Below, piece after piece: positions 9,657 through 19,048 of a stretch of DNA of 64,000 nt; the first letter of the stretch is position 1, and every line of letters begins with the position of its first letter. The DNA lies in NCBI RefSeq assembly GCF_001428105.1, contig NZ_LMSJ01000029.1:1-64000 (forward strand). Direction: 5' to 3'. Both the position numbers and the translations under genes were made by a program. Below the pieces are notes generated by a model. It saw nothing but the letters and a program-made list of their open reading frames with translations. It was not told where the DNA came from and did not search any database. Source of the DNA: Paenibacillus sp. Soil766. Lineage in GTDB: Bacteria > Bacillota > Bacilli > Paenibacillales > NBRC-103111.

Positions 9657-11008
9657 ATGAAAGATAAGCAGAAAGCGGAAGAGATCGCCGCACAGCGAGT
9701 GCAGTTGTTATCACCTCTGCTCGCAGAAGGTCTTGATCCCGCCAAGGCAAAAGAGTTAAAAGCGCAGATTTGCGAGCAAACAGGTCTTTCTGAGCGGACG
9801 TTACGCCGCTATTTAGAACGCTATCGGCAAGAGGGCTTCAGCGGGTTAAAGCCAATGAGTAAGGGAAGGCAGCCATCTGAAGCCGTTATTGCAGGGCCGC
9901 TTATGGAGCAAGCTATTCTACTACGTCGTGAAGTGCCCGGCCGCAGTGTGGCTCAATTATTCAAATTTTGGAATGGGAAGGTCGCATTGCACCAGGTGAG
10001 ATTAAGCGAAGTACGCTGCAAGAAAAACTCACGCAGCGCGGTTACAGCAGCCGCCATATGCGTATGTACGAAGAGTCAGGTGTTGCTGCAAGGCGTTTTC
10101 AACAGCGTCATCGCAATCGGTTGTGGCATTCAGATATCAAGTACGGTCCGTACTTGCCCGTTGGTCCAGGAGGAGCGATGAAGCAAGTGTTTCTGGTTAC
10201 TTTTGTGGACGACGCTACGCGTTTTGTACTGCACGGTGAGTTCTACCCCGTGATGGACAAGTCCATCATCGAAGACTGTTTCCGCAGGGCAATTCAGAAA
10301 TATGGCGTACCCGAGGCGGTGTACTTCGACAATGGAAAGCAATACCGAACGAAGTGGATGACGCGCGCTTGCTCCAAACTGGGTATTCGGCTTGTATTCG
10401 CGAAGCCTTACTCACCTGAAGCAACGGGCAAAGTAGAACGTTTTAATCGCGTTGTAGACAGCTTTTTAAGTGAAGTCACACTAGAGAAACCGAAGACGCT
10501 CGAGCGGCTTAATGAGCTGTTTCAGGTATGGCTCAGCGAATGCTACCAGCACAAGTCCCATTCGGCTCTTCCGAACAAGCAAAGTCCTGAAACGACGTTT
10601 CGCAGCGACAAAAAGGCACTGCGTTTCGTTGATCCAGATGTACTGACGAGTGCGTTCTTGCATTGTGAATCGCGAAAAGTAGACAAATCTGGTTGCATCA
10701 GCTTCATGGATAGAAAGTACGAAGTTGGCCTTCCTTTTATCGGTTGCACGGTCGAAGTTATCTTCGATCCGGCAGATATAACGGAGTTGACCATTGAGTA
10801 CGAGGCACACCCGCCATGGAACGTGCGTGAGCTTGTCATCGGTGAAAGAGCGGGTAAACGTCCTGCATTACCGGAACATCTAGGACCGTCGCCTGCTTCA
10901 TCGTCGAGACTACTGGATGCCGCCGAAACGCGTAATGAACACCGTAAAGAACAGCAAGCGCCTGCTGTGTCCTACCGTGCTGTTCGGAAGGAGCCTGGAC
11001 ATGTTTGA
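9657..11008 (+). pseudogene. DDE transposase (TnsB/Mu-like), one frameshift
   Basis: N-terminal helix-turn-helix (ICEQTGLSERTLRRYLERYR) followed in another frame by a retroviral-integrase-fold domain: first Asp in WHSDIKYGPYL, second in VYFDNGKQYR, and Glu in SPEATGKVERFNR, then a Mu C-terminal-like beta domain. The frame changes near 9957, where restoring one base reads IIQILEWEGRIAPGE. It overlaps the AAA ATPase gene by eight bases. The downstream part could still be expressed from the ATG at 9968, but it would lack the DNA-binding end. Probably inactive. Confidence 0.8.
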
Positions 11009-11801
11009 GACATTCTATGGGCTCCGTCATTCCCCGTTTTCAAGGGACATACCAACGAGCGAACTGTATCAATCGGTCGTACTTGAAGAAACGTTAGGCA
11101 GACTGGAATATGCAGCTCAAAGACAATGGTTTGCCGTTGTGACGGGTGACTGCGGAACGGGCAAAACAACGACCATTCGCCGCTTTACAGAAGTTTTGGA
11201 TCAAGCCAAGTACAAGGTGCTCTATCTGTCAGATTCGAAGCTAATGCCTCGGCATTTCTATAAAGGCTTACTCGAACAACTCGGTTGTGAGTCCAAGTTT
11301 TATCGCGGTGACGCTAAAAGGCAGCTACATCGGGAAATTGAGCTCATGCGAGGCATCCATCAGGTACAGCCTGTCGTGGTCGTCGATGAAGCTCATTTGC
11401 TGGATCGAGAAATGCTCGAGGAAGTCCGCTTCTTGCTGAATTTCAAAATGGATGCACAAAGTCCGATGGCGCTTATCTTAGTCGGGCAAAGTGAGCTTTG
11501 GGATCGGATCGGGCTTCAAGCTTACGCAGCGATAAGGCAACGGATCGACTTGCAATGTAAGCTTCCGCATTACGATCGGGCACAGGTTGGGGATTATATA
11601 AAGCGTCATTTGACGTATGCTGGGGCTGAGAATGAGATCTTCTCGGATGGAGCAATTGAGGATATATATCGTTTTTCTAGCGGTTCTGCTAGACTCGTCA
11701 ACACAGTTTGTACACACAGTTTAATCTACGGTGCTCAGAATGGTCATCGCATCATCGATGATCACATGGTAAAACGCGTCATCCAGGGAGAATGTTCATG
11801 A
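11001..11801 (+). CDS. ExeA/TnsC-like AAA ATPase of the transposon
   Basis: A 266-residue AAA ATPase with Walker A GDCGTGKTT, Walker B VVVDEAHLL and a sensor region (ALILVGQSELWDRI). The N terminus FYGLRHSPFSRDIP is typical of the ExeA/TniB/TnsC family that partners Mu-like transposases and activates or targets them. The start at 11001 is preferred because GGAAGGAG lies just upstream and the ATG overlaps the transposase stop (ATGTTTGA). The gene looks intact, unlike its two neighbours. Confidence 0.85.
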   Translation: MFETFYGLRHSPFSRDIPTSELYQSVVLEETLGRLEYAAQRQWFAVVTGDCGTGKTTTIRRFTEVLDQAKYKVLYLSDSKLMPRHFYKGLLEQLGCESKFYRGDAKRQLHREIELMRGIHQVQPVVVVDEAHLLDREMLEEVRFLLNFKMDAQSPMALILVGQSELWDRIGLQAYAAIRQRIDLQCKLPHYDRAQVGDYIKRHLTYAGAENEIFSDGAIEDIYRFSSGSARLVNTVCTHSLIYGAQNGHRIIDDHMVKRVIQGECS

Positions 11802-11880
11802 TTCTCCCTTTTTTCAAACCATCGACTGGACAGCTTGTCCGTCAGAGTTAGGACCGCATACGCCGTCAATTGGTGGACGG

Positions 11881-11898
11881 TATGACTTAGCAGTAACA
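11881..11898 (-). repeat. Right terminal inverted repeat of the transposon
   Basis: Read on the minus strand this is TGTTACTGCTAAGTCATA, an imperfect match to the left end. The inner block GGACAGCTTGTCCGTCAG (11828-11845) mirrors the left-end inner block. Confidence 0.65.
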
Positions 11899-11918
11899 AT
11901 ATTAATACTTTAATTTCA

Positions 11919-12122
11919 TTACTCATTGTATGTTAAGTTTAATAAACTCCTGTACCATATTGTAGAAAGACTTATTACCGAGAATACCCTGTCCTGCCAA
12001 TCTCCAAGATGATAAGTGGACAAGACCACCAAACAAACTGGAAGAGCAATAATGAAGATAATGCGTCTATAAATAAGCTGCACTTTCATTCGAATTATAA
12101 TCTCGACGATAAATCTTGCCAT
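11919..12122 (-). CDS. Small membrane protein, 67 aa, unknown
   Basis: One strong hydrophobic segment (IIFIIALPVCLVVLSTY) in a short basic protein. ATG at 12122 has GGAG five bases upstream. The frame is open further upstream with another hydrophobic stretch (SLIFVIIGAWLFGD), ending at a stop near 12185, so a longer form from a rare start or an N-terminally damaged gene is possible. Not recognised. Confidence 0.35.
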   Translation of the reverse strand: MARFIVEIIIRMKVQLIYRRIIFIIALPVCLVVLSTYHLGDWQDRVFSVISLSTIWYRSLLNLTYNE

Positions 12123-12227
12123 TATATCTCCAAAAAGCCATGCCCCAATGATTACAAATATGAGTGAAGTTAATATTTCTTATTCAACTCCTACCGTTCG
12201 AAATGTATCACTTAAATTAGATAAAAA

Positions 12228-12249
12228 GAGCCCGTCTAATGACAGGCTC
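12228..12249 (-). terminator. Rho-independent terminator
   Basis: On the minus strand GAGCCTGTC-ATTA-GACGGGCTC is followed by TTTTTATC. It lies 200 bases beyond the stop of the riboswitch-controlled gene at 12445 and probably ends that transcript. The remainder of 12123-12444 is AT-rich and holds nothing else I recognise. Confidence 0.8.
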
Positions 12250-12444
12250 CACCAACTAAAGATAATATTGATTTATTATATTGCTTAAAATTTTATATGA
12301 AGTCTTTTTGCAAACATTGTTTCTTAATTTTCTGAAGTAAAGTTACAATTATGATCTATACATAATAACAGCAAATTATCTCAAAAACAATCTCATATGA
12401 TCCCACTTTCCATAAGCAATTTAGGAAAAGTAATCATGCCTACT

Positions 12445-12861
12445 TTAAGGCAAAAGAGTTGTTACCTCATTATTCCTGTTTATGTACGTAAATTGGTTAG
12501 CACCCAGGCTTCTATATGCACTCCTTGACTTATCCCTTTTTGTTACTACGTGTATCGACTTAGAGCCCCACTCTTTACAAATTTGAATATACCTGCTACA
12601 AAGATTAAAACTAATTTCAAATAAATAAACTTTACTTATTTGGATATCAGGAAGCACCCAAGTCGCAGCATCTTCTGTGTCAACCATGATAATTGAATCC
12701 ACACCCATAGCTTCCAGCTTTTTCTTTCCATACTTATTATTCGTGAGAGCATAATATTGAATGCCTTTTGAACGTAATAAATGAATGAAATCTTTACCCG
12801 CTCGGTTAGGAGCATTGACCAGTACATACTCAGATGAATTGAACTGTTCCTTGTTTTCCAA
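12445..12861 (-). CDS. Unknown 138-aa protein under a c-di-AMP riboswitch
   Basis: Not firmly recognised. Alternating beta/alpha pattern with short hydrophobic strands (EYVLVNAP, QYYALTNN, SIIMVDT, VYLFEISF, SIHVVTK) and GVDSIIMVDTEDA looks like a degenerate Rossmann or RCK_N-type fold, but the glycine-rich nucleotide loop is not canonical. AAAGGGGGAA precedes the ATG. The leader contains a ydaO-type c-di-AMP riboswitch, whose known targets are mainly potassium and osmolyte transport or cell-wall genes, so a part in osmotic or K+ homeostasis is inferred. It follows the ehu-ect operon on the same strand. Confidence 0.75.
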   Translation of the reverse strand: MENKEQFNSSEYVLVNAPNRAGKDFIHLLRSKGIQYYALTNNKYGKKKLEAMGVDSIIMVDTEDAATWVLPDIQISKVYLFEISFNLCSRYIQICKEWGSKSIHVVTKRDKSRSAYRSLGANQFTYINRNNEVTTLLP

Positions 12862-12940
12862 TTAACTTTTCCCCCTTTGAGAGGCAACGAAAATCATCCT
12901 TTAAACTACCTTGCAGTCAATCTTCGTGACCTCTACACAA

Positions 12941-13080
12941 TTACGCTTACGAAGTTAGCTGTCGGATTCGGACCTGAGAATAGCCCTACTCAATACATCT
13001 GAGATTCACCCCAACTGTGCATGCTGCCATACACCTTGGTTCCCCCGCTCTTGCCTCGTGCAAGACTCAGCGCTTACCCA
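12941..13080 (-). promoter_or_regulatory. c-di-AMP riboswitch (ydaO/yuaA type)
   Basis: On the minus strand the leader shows the conserved ydaO blocks in order: GCGGGGGAACCA, GGGGTGAATC, GAGTAGGGC and CCGAATCCGACAGCTAAC followed by TTCGTAAGCG, which closes the long pairing. The element ends about 80 bases before the start of the gene at 12861. This class binds c-di-AMP and usually lowers expression when the ligand is plentiful. I did not find a strong terminator hairpin between it and the gene, so control may be by another structure. Boundaries are approximate. Confidence 0.9.
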
Positions 13081-13087
13081 GGCCTTA

Positions 13088-13603
13088 TTATTTCCGAATC
13101 ATTTTCAACCAAAAGCCACCATGCAAGCTCTTTGGTTCCAGCGTAATGATGAACGCTTTCGAATCTACGTTGCGAATACAGGCATACAAAAACTTTTCAT
13201 TTTTTCTTCGAGCCAATACTTCCAAAACCAATCGTTCTCCATCTCGTCCCCATCCAAGCCAAGAAGTAACACCAAATCCCTCTCTACGGAGGTGATAGGC
13301 TATATCACTTTGCAGTTCATTTGTAATGACTTTAATCGTAACATATCCCAGAGCAAGTTTCTCCTCAATCCAAGAACCCACTAACACACCTAGACCATAG
13401 CCGACGGCATAGACAACTAGACAAGCCGGTTGATTAACGTATTTAAGAACCAAATTAAGTCCCATTACATAGATAAGTATTTCTAACATACTAATCGCTG
13501 CGGCTGTATATTTCTCCCCTTTTAACGTTTGGATCATACGGAGTGTGAAACAAGAAACGTAGACGATTTGAATCGCTAGAATGCTGCCTAATATGGATAA
13601 CAC
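13088..13603 (-). CDS. UPF0316 membrane protein (YebE/DUF2179 type)
   Basis: A 171-residue protein with three hydrophobic segments in the first 75 residues (DUF5698-like membrane part), including GSWIEEKLALGY, followed by a soluble DUF2179-like domain (TNELQSDIAYHLRREGFGVTSWLGWGRDG). This is the domain order of the UPF0316/YebE family, whose function is unknown. It is the last gene on the minus strand before the riboswitch leader and follows ectD by about 60 bases, so it may be cotranscribed with the ectoine genes. Confidence 0.8.
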   Translation of the reverse strand: MLSILGSILAIQIVYVSCFTLRMIQTLKGEKYTAAAISMLEILIYVMGLNLVLKYVNQPACLVVYAVGYGLGVLVGSWIEEKLALGYVTIKVITNELQSDIAYHLRREGFGVTSWLGWGRDGERLVLEVLARRKNEKFLYACIRNVDSKAFIITLEPKSLHGGFWLKMIRK

Positions 13604-13665
13604 ACCGCTTCACCTCATTGGTTACCGATGAGGACCCTCCGTTTGGATGGTCCTTAAACATCATG

Positions 13666-14577
13666 TTATGATAAGCGTTCAGCGATAAAATCTGGTCTAG
13701 GTCCCTTACCTGAGTAAGGCGCATTGAGTTTATTCAGCACACTATTGTATACAATGAAAACATTGCAGCGAGGGTCAGGGGTAATATTACTATTTGAACC
13801 GTGCATCAAATTACAGTCGAATAGGAGGATAGAGCCAGCTTTACCTGTAGGTGCAACAATACCGCCTTGTTTGGCAAGCTGCTTTAGACTCTCTTGGTCA
13901 GGCACACCATATTCTTGACGACGAAGCGAGGATTTATAATTCTCATCCGGCGTTTCCCCAACACAGGAAACAAACGTACGATGTGAGCCAGGTATAACCA
14001 TAAGCGGACCGTTATTGGCATGATTATCTTCTAACGCAATGGAACAGCTAAGCGCTCGCATCCTCGGCATCCCATCTTCCACATGCCAGGTTTCAAAATC
14101 CGAATGCCAATAAAATTCTTTACCTGTAAATCCCTGTTTAAAATTAATTCTGGATTGATGGATATAGGTTTGGCTACCCAGAATTTGATTAACGATGTCT
14201 TGTATACGTGGATCCGAAGCCATTTGTTTGAACACTTCGTCATCCCGATGCACAGCGAATATAGATCTGATTTCATCATTCCCTGGTTCTCTGATCACTT
14301 CAGGTTTCTGCACTTCTTTACTTTGCTCCCAAAGTCTTGCAAGCTCTTGCTTCCAGAATTGAACCTGATCCTCGGTGAAAAAGGATTCCAAGAACAAATA
14401 ACCATTTTCATCGTAAAATGTAAGCTGCTCCTTGCTAATTTCTTTCTGATTATTTGTAGGATTATATACCACCAGATCCTGTCGCTCCAGTAACTTTGGC
14501 TCCTGATAGATTCTTGATGGATAGCTGTCTTGCATGCTCGATCGATTCACCGTAATTTGCCCCTTGGATGTCAACAT
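13666..14577 (-). CDS. ectD: Ectoine hydroxylase
   Basis: A 303-residue non-haem Fe(II)/2-oxoglutarate dioxygenase of the PhyH family that converts ectoine to 5-hydroxyectoine. The EctD signature is present: FYWHSDFETWHVEDGMPRMR, with the iron ligands His and Asp in HSD and a distal His in LMHGSNSN; the substrate-binding block QSRINFKQGF also matches. Length is normal for the family. It is the last of ectABCD and lies 19 bases after ectC, preceded by GGGAGAG. Hydroxyectoine is typically made in stationary phase or for heat and drought protection. Confidence 0.96.
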   Translation of the reverse strand: MLTSKGQITVNRSSMQDSYPSRIYQEPKLLERQDLVVYNPTNNQKEISKEQLTFYDENGYLFLESFFTEDQVQFWKQELARLWEQSKEVQKPEVIREPGNDEIRSIFAVHRDDEVFKQMASDPRIQDIVNQILGSQTYIHQSRINFKQGFTGKEFYWHSDFETWHVEDGMPRMRALSCSIALEDNHANNGPLMVIPGSHRTFVSCVGETPDENYKSSLRRQEYGVPDQESLKQLAKQGGIVAPTGKAGSILLFDCNLMHGSNSNITPDPRCNVFIVYNSVLNKLNAPYSGKGPRPDFIAERLS

Positions 14578-14596
14578 GGATTGCCACTCTCCCTTA

Positions 14597-14983
14597 TTAG
14601 ATTTGGTCTAACGGGTATGTCCCCTCAGCATCATGCACTTCTCGACCTGTTGTAGGCGGATTAAACACACAAATCATACGCATATCTGTTCTACCTCGAA
14701 GCAGATGTTTCTCATGGCCGTTTAACACATATAGGGTTCCTGCGGAAATGGGATAAATCTCTTTGCTTTCGAGGACTTCAATCTCCCCTTCTCCTTGAAT
14801 ACAATACACGGCTTCAACATGATGTTTGTACCATATCTCTGTTTCAGTACCTGCTTTAATCGTCGTATCGTGCAAAGAGAAGCCTACCTGGTCACTTTTC
14901 ACCAGCAATCGTGTACTATACCAAGTTTCTGTATCTACATGGAATTCAGTGCCGACTCTCTCAGCTAATTGTCTTACAATCAT
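14597..14983 (-). CDS. ectC: L-ectoine synthase
   Basis: A 128-residue cupin enzyme that closes N-gamma-acetyl-diaminobutyrate to ectoine. Motifs typical of EctC are visible: SFSL-like GFSLHDTTI, TEIWYKHHVEAVYCIQGEGEIE and PGTLYVL-like AGTLYVLNGHEKHLLRG, followed by CVFNPP. Length matches the family. It lies 13 bases after ectB, with AGGAGGAG before the ATG, in the ehu-ect operon. Confidence 0.97.
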   Translation of the reverse strand: MIVRQLAERVGTEFHVDTETWYSTRLLVKSDQVGFSLHDTTIKAGTETEIWYKHHVEAVYCIQGEGEIEVLESKEIYPISAGTLYVLNGHEKHLLRGRTDMRMICVFNPPTTGREVHDAEGTYPLDQI

Positions 14984-14995
14984 GGCCTGCTCCTC

Positions 14996-16300
14996 CTATG
15001 CCTGTTTACTTGTCAACTGTAGTTCTGCAGCGATTTCTTCCATACTTTGTCGTAAAATGTTCAATCCTTGGACTAAGCCTGCTTCATCAATGATTAACGG
15101 CGGCATGATTTTGGCAACTTCACTGTCGGTTCCAGAGGTTTCCATGATCAGTCCCTTGGAGAAGACACGTTCGCATATTCTCTCTGCTATGCCACTAATT
15201 TCGAAGACAATACCTTGCATAAGTCCTCTTCCCCTGACCTTCCCTCTTAATAGCGGGAATGAGGCTACCATTTCTTGCAGACGAATATTTAACAGCCTGC
15301 CTTTCTCCAGAATGCTCACAGAGAATTGCTCATTTTCCCAATACCGAAGCGCTTCCGAGGCTGTTATGAAAGCTAAATTATTGCCCCTGAAGGTGCCATT
15401 GTGTTCTCCTGGCTCCCATATATCCAGTTCAGGCCGAATCAGTGTCAACGCCATTGGCAATCCATATCCTCCGATGGACTTCGACAGACAGATAATATCG
15501 GGCTTAATCCCCGCCTCCTCGAAACTGAAGAATGTTCCCGTTCTTCCGCAACCCATCTGTACATCATCGACGATGAGTAGAATACCTTGTTCTTTACATA
15601 ACGCCTCTAGGCTGCGCAACCATTCGATGCTAGCTTCATTGATCCCGCCTTCACCTTGGATCGTTTCCACGATGATCGCAGCTGGTAACGATACGCCGCT
15701 TCCCGTATCTTGAATGTAATTGTTCATGTATTCAATTGTGTCAACATCATCACCCATATACCCGTCATATGGCATAGATACCGTATGATGTAAGGGAACA
15801 CCTGCACCTCTTCGCTTGAATTTATTACCTGTTACAGATAAAGCACCTAACGTCATCCCATGGAAAGCATTCGTGAAACCAATAACCGTTGATCTCCCCG
15901 TCACCTTACGGGCAAGCTTTAATGCGCTTTCCACTGAATTAGCACCCGTTGGACCAGGAAACTGAATTTTATACGAAAGCTGCCTAGGCTCCAAAATAAT
16001 TCGTTGAAAACGTTCAAGGAACTGTTCTTTCGCTTCTGTTGCCATGTCTAGACTATGCGTAACGCCATCATTCTGAATATATTGAATCAGCTTCTCCTTT
16101 AAATCTGCATTGTTGTGTCCGTAATTCAACGCTCCAGCGCCTGCAAAGAAGTCAATATATTCTTCACCTGTTCGATCCCATAGTTTATACCCTTTCGCTT
16201 TTGTAAAAATAGTAGGAAAAGAACGGCAGTAGCTGCGAACCTCAGACTCCAGCATGTCAAAAATATGTAGGGATGGTTTACTCGGATCTAATACTTTCAT
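14996..16300 (-). CDS. ectB: Diaminobutyrate-2-oxoglutarate transaminase
   Basis: A 434-residue class III PLP-dependent aminotransferase that makes L-2,4-diaminobutyrate from aspartate semialdehyde with glutamate as donor, the first step of ectoine synthesis. The order [65 protein letters not shown] and the lysine in [12 protein letters not shown] follows EctB. It overlaps the end of ectA by four bases, implying coupling. No aspartate kinase gene (ask_ect) accompanies the cluster. Confidence 0.97.
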   Translation of the reverse strand: MKVLDPSKPSLHIFDMLESEVRSYCRSFPTIFTKAKGYKLWDRTGEEYIDFFAGAGALNYGHNNADLKEKLIQYIQNDGVTHSLDMATEAKEQFLERFQRIILEPRQLSYKIQFPGPTGANSVESALKLARKVTGRSTVIGFTNAFHGMTLGALSVTGNKFKRRGAGVPLHHTVSMPYDGYMGDDVDTIEYMNNYIQDTGSGVSLPAAIIVETIQGEGGINEASIEWLRSLEALCKEQGILLIVDDVQMGCGRTGTFFSFEEAGIKPDIICLSKSIGGYGLPMALTLIRPELDIWEPGEHNGTFRGNNLAFITASEALRYWENEQFSVSILEKGRLLNIRLQEMVASFPLLRGKVRGRGLMQGIVFEISGIAERICERVFSKGLIMETSGTDSEVAKIMPPLIIDEAGLVQGLNILRQSMEEIAAELQLTSKQA

Positions 16301-16821
16301 GAGTGTGTTCCTCCTAATTGTTGATTAATAGGTCCAATTTGTATCAATCGTTCATCCTCGTGTACATCTCCTGGGAACAAGTAGGAAGAGAATCCTTCAC
16401 TTTCTAATAGTGGTGCTTCCATTTCTTCCGCCCATTTACGGAATAACTGGTTTGATGCTGTGTTCCTTGGTGAGATGGTTGTTTCTATATACCGTACCTC
16501 GGTACATGAAGCTGACGATATTAACTCATGAAGAAGAGTATACGCGATTCCCTTTCCTTGATGTTCCGTTGAAACAGCAATTTGCCAAACAAAGAGTACT
16601 TCAGGATTGGATGGGCGAATCAGTGAGGTCACGAATCCAACAATTTCCTTATCAATTTCCGCTACTAAACAAGTATCAGTAAAATACTCACTCAACATGA
16701 TGTAGCAGTAAGCTGAATTCACATCAAGCTTCTGACTATCCTTAACTCGCTGCCACATATACTTGCCATCCTGCACGGTTGCTTTTCTAATTACGCAGTT
16801 ATTCGTATCTAAAAGAGTCAA
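16297..16821 (-). CDS. ectA: Diaminobutyrate acetyltransferase
   Basis: A 174-residue GNAT acetyltransferase that transfers acetyl from acetyl-CoA to the gamma-amino group of diaminobutyrate. The acetyl-CoA loop is visible in [18 protein letters not shown], preceded by [23 protein letters not shown], a typical EctA stretch. Length agrees with the family. It starts 16 bases after ehuA ends, so uptake and synthesis genes form one unit, and its 3' end overlaps ectB. Confidence 0.95.
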   Translation of the reverse strand: MTLLDTNNCVIRKATVQDGKYMWQRVKDSQKLDVNSAYCYIMLSEYFTDTCLVAEIDKEIVGFVTSLIRPSNPEVLFVWQIAVSTEHQGKGIAYTLLHELISSASCTEVRYIETTISPRNTASNQLFRKWAEEMEAPLLESEGFSSYLFPGDVHEDERLIQIGPINQQLGGTHS

Positions 16822-16836
16822 GAGGAATCCTCCTTC

Positions 16837-17715
16837 TTATTCGATGGATGTCGATACCTGCCCTACACCGCCCATAAACCAGGTTTGTCGAAAGCGACTT
16901 AGAAAGGATTGCAATCTAGAACTTTGTGGATTTCCGAAAATCTGGTCCGGCGTTCCCTGCTCAACGATTGATCCGCCATCTGTAAAGAGGATGCGGTCCG
17001 CAATATCCTTGGCGAAATCCATCTCATGTGTGATCAGCATCATCGCCATATCTCTTTGCGCTGCAAGGTCCTTGATGACGGAAAGTACTTCACCCACAAG
17101 CTCGGGATCAAGGGCAGACGTTGCTTCATCGAACAGCATAATTTTCGGTCGCATAACCACAGCTCTTGCAATCGCAACTCGTTGTTTTTGTCCCCCTGAC
17201 AAACGAGAAGGATATTCCATCGCTTTATCGGCTAAGCCAACTTTCTCCAGCATCTCCATAGCACGTTGTTCCGCATCAGCCCGTTTCAAACCAAGGACAT
17301 GAATAGGGGCTTCTGTAACATTACCCAGCACAGTCATGTGAGGAAATAGATTGAAATGCTGAAACACCATACCAATGTGACTGCGAATTTGATGCAAGTG
17401 TTTTTCATTTGCCGGGATTAACTTGCCCTTCACTTCTTGATGCCAGAGCATCTGTCCATTCACCTCTATGGTTCCTGCGGTTGGTCGATCTAACGTCATG
17501 AGCATCCTAGCCAATGTCGTTTTCCCAGAACCACTCGGTCCAATGACAGCTACCTTTTCACCGGGAAAAATATCCAGATCAATGTCTTTAAGAACTTGAA
17601 TATCTCCATATGACTTACTGACACCACGATATTTGACAATGGGATTCCCATCTTGTAAAGCAGGTGTATTGAAACGTTCAATAGGGTTGCTGACTGACTT
17701 CTCTACTGTATCCAT
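16837..17715 (-). CDS. ehuA: Ectoine/hydroxyectoine ABC importer, ATPase
   Basis: A 292-residue ATPase of the polar-amino-acid ABC family: Walker A GPSGSGKTT, signature LSGGQKQRVAIARA, Walker B IMLFDEATSALDPE, and switch His in LITHEMDFA. A 28-residue N-terminal extension and a divergent tail follow. Family alone would allow any polar amino acid, but its place between two permeases, an EhuB-like binding protein and ectABCD makes ectoine and hydroxyectoine the probable substrates. Confidence 0.88.
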   Translation of the reverse strand: MDTVEKSVSNPIERFNTPALQDGNPIVKYRGVSKSYGDIQVLKDIDLDIFPGEKVAVIGPSGSGKTTLARMLMTLDRPTAGTIEVNGQMLWHQEVKGKLIPANEKHLHQIRSHIGMVFQHFNLFPHMTVLGNVTEAPIHVLGLKRADAEQRAMEMLEKVGLADKAMEYPSRLSGGQKQRVAIARAVVMRPKIMLFDEATSALDPELVGEVLSVIKDLAAQRDMAMMLITHEMDFAKDIADRILFTDGGSIVEQGTPDQIFGNPQSSRLQSFLSRFRQTWFMGGVGQVSTSIE

Positions 17716-17726
17716 GTAATACCCCT

Positions 17727-18380
17727 CTACTTATTTCTTTGAAAATGTCTCTCTAGCCATCCAACGAGCAGTGATGAAGGATAGCTGAGCAGCAAGAACA
17801 ACAGCCCCACTAGCGTAAATGCTTCCAAATATCGAAATGATCCGGAACCAATCGCTTTCGCTGTCTGTAAAAGCTCTACGAGTGTGATGGCAGACAGAAT
17901 GGGTGTCTCTTTAAACATGGTAATTAAATAATTACCCATCACAGGAATGATTGGTGGCAGCGCTTGGGGTAATATAATACTCCCCCACGTATGCTTAACG
18001 TTGAAGTTTAACGCCCTAGATGCTTCCCACTGTCCCCTTGGAACAGCTTCAATGCCAGAGCGAAACACTTCGGACATATAGGTACTGTAATGAATACCTA
18101 GTCCAATAACACCCGTGGTGAATGGTGAGAAGGAAATACCGTACAAGGGAAGTGCATAAAACAGGACAAACAATTGGACGAGCAACGGTGTACTTCGTAT
18201 AAACTCCACCCACGCTAGAGCAGTTCCAGCAAGTACCTTACTTTGTGATCTGCGAGCCAGTGCTAGCGGCAATCCAAGTACGATGGCAATGAAAAAACTT
18301 ACAAGCGTCGCTCCGATCGTGATCGGTAATACCTTCAAGAGTTGAGGAAAAATATGCCAAGCATAGTGCCAATCCCACAT
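17727..18380 (-). CDS. ehuD: Ectoine/hydroxyectoine ABC importer, permease
   Basis: A 217-residue HisM-type permease with about five membrane segments and the EAA loop (EASRALNFNVKHTWGSIILPQALPP, which contacts the ATPase). FIRSTPLLVQLFVLFYALP is typical of the amino-acid-type family. It lies one base from the other permease gene and 11 bases before ehuA. Assignment as EhuD rather than EhuC follows gene order only. Confidence 0.85.
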   Translation of the reverse strand: MWDWHYAWHIFPQLLKVLPITIGATLVSFFIAIVLGLPLALARRSQSKVLAGTALAWVEFIRSTPLLVQLFVLFYALPLYGISFSPFTTGVIGLGIHYSTYMSEVFRSGIEAVPRGQWEASRALNFNVKHTWGSIILPQALPPIIPVMGNYLITMFKETPILSAITLVELLQTAKAIGSGSFRYLEAFTLVGLLFLLLSYPSSLLVGWLERHFQRNK

Positions 18381-18381
18381 G

Positions 18382-19044
18382 CTAATACCGCCCCCTAATT
18401 GTCCTACGCTCCATGTAACGAATGATTAACGTTAAGGCATAGGAAAGGATAAAGTACAGGATCAGCATGCTGGTGAATATTTCAGTCGTCTTGGAGCTGT
18501 CGAATGTACGCAGTATCATACCTTGATAGGTAAGGTCTGTGAGTGTAATTAAATAGACCAATGAGGTTCCCTTCAACAACTCAATTTGCAAATTGCCAAA
18601 AGAGGGGAGCATTCGAACAAATGCTTGTGGAAGAAGGATTCGACGCATTCTTCTATATGGACTCATGTTCAGCGCAATGGCTGCCTCATATTGCCCTTTG
18701 GGAACTGAAAGAACTGAGCTTCGTACAACTTCAGAACCGTAAGCCCCATAGTTCAACCCCAGCGCAATAACTGCGGCTGTCATTGCTGGAATCTGGATAT
18801 CCAGAAGCATTGGAAGTGCAAAATACAACCAAAACAATTGAATTAACAACGAAGTGCCTCGAAAAACTTCAACATATACCGTAGCTAAATTACGTACGAG
18901 CCAAAAGCAAGATAAGCGCATAAAACCAATAGCGAACGATATAATTGCTGAAAGTATAATTGCGAGCAAAGTAATTTCAAGCGTAACAAGTGCTCCTTTT
19001 GCCAACAAGGGGAAAAAGGAAAAAAAGGTCTGTAAGTTAAACAT
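18382..19044 (-). CDS. ehuC: Ectoine/hydroxyectoine ABC importer, permease
   Basis: A 220-residue HisM-type permease, about five membrane segments, with FRGTSLLIQLFWLYFALP and an EAA loop (YEAAIALNMSPYRRMRRILLPQA). It directly follows the binding-protein gene with a gap of four bases. The pair of unlike permeases fits a heterodimeric importer. Order ehuB-ehuC-ehuD-ehuA matches described ectoine importers. Confidence 0.85.
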   Translation of the reverse strand: MFNLQTFFSFFPLLAKGALVTLEITLLAIILSAIISFAIGFMRLSCFWLVRNLATVYVEVFRGTSLLIQLFWLYFALPMLLDIQIPAMTAAVIALGLNYGAYGSEVVRSSVLSVPKGQYEAAIALNMSPYRRMRRILLPQAFVRMLPSFGNLQIELLKGTSLVYLITLTDLTYQGMILRTFDSSKTTEIFTSMLILYFILSYALTLIIRYMERRTIRGRY

Positions 19045-19048
19045 GCGA

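Larger units (their letters stand above)
8896..11898 (+). mobile_element. Tn7/Mu-like transposon, about 3.0 kb
   Basis: Bounded by 18-bp imperfect inverted ends starting TGTT (left TGTTGCCGCTGAATCATA; right, reversed, TGTTACTGCTAAGTCATA; 14 of 18 match), with a shared inner motif CTGACGGA ... CTGTCC at both ends. It encodes a zinc-finger protein, a DDE transposase and an AAA ATPase, the TnsB-TnsC style pairing. It truncates a recombinase gene. I found no target duplication (left flank CCGAG, right flank ATATT), so one flank was probably rearranged. Two of the three genes are frameshifted. Confidence 0.75.

Noticed and set aside
8891-11903. Target-site duplication flanking the DDE transposon
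   Set aside because: The five bases outside the two ends differ (CCGAG and ATATT), so no duplication can be claimed.
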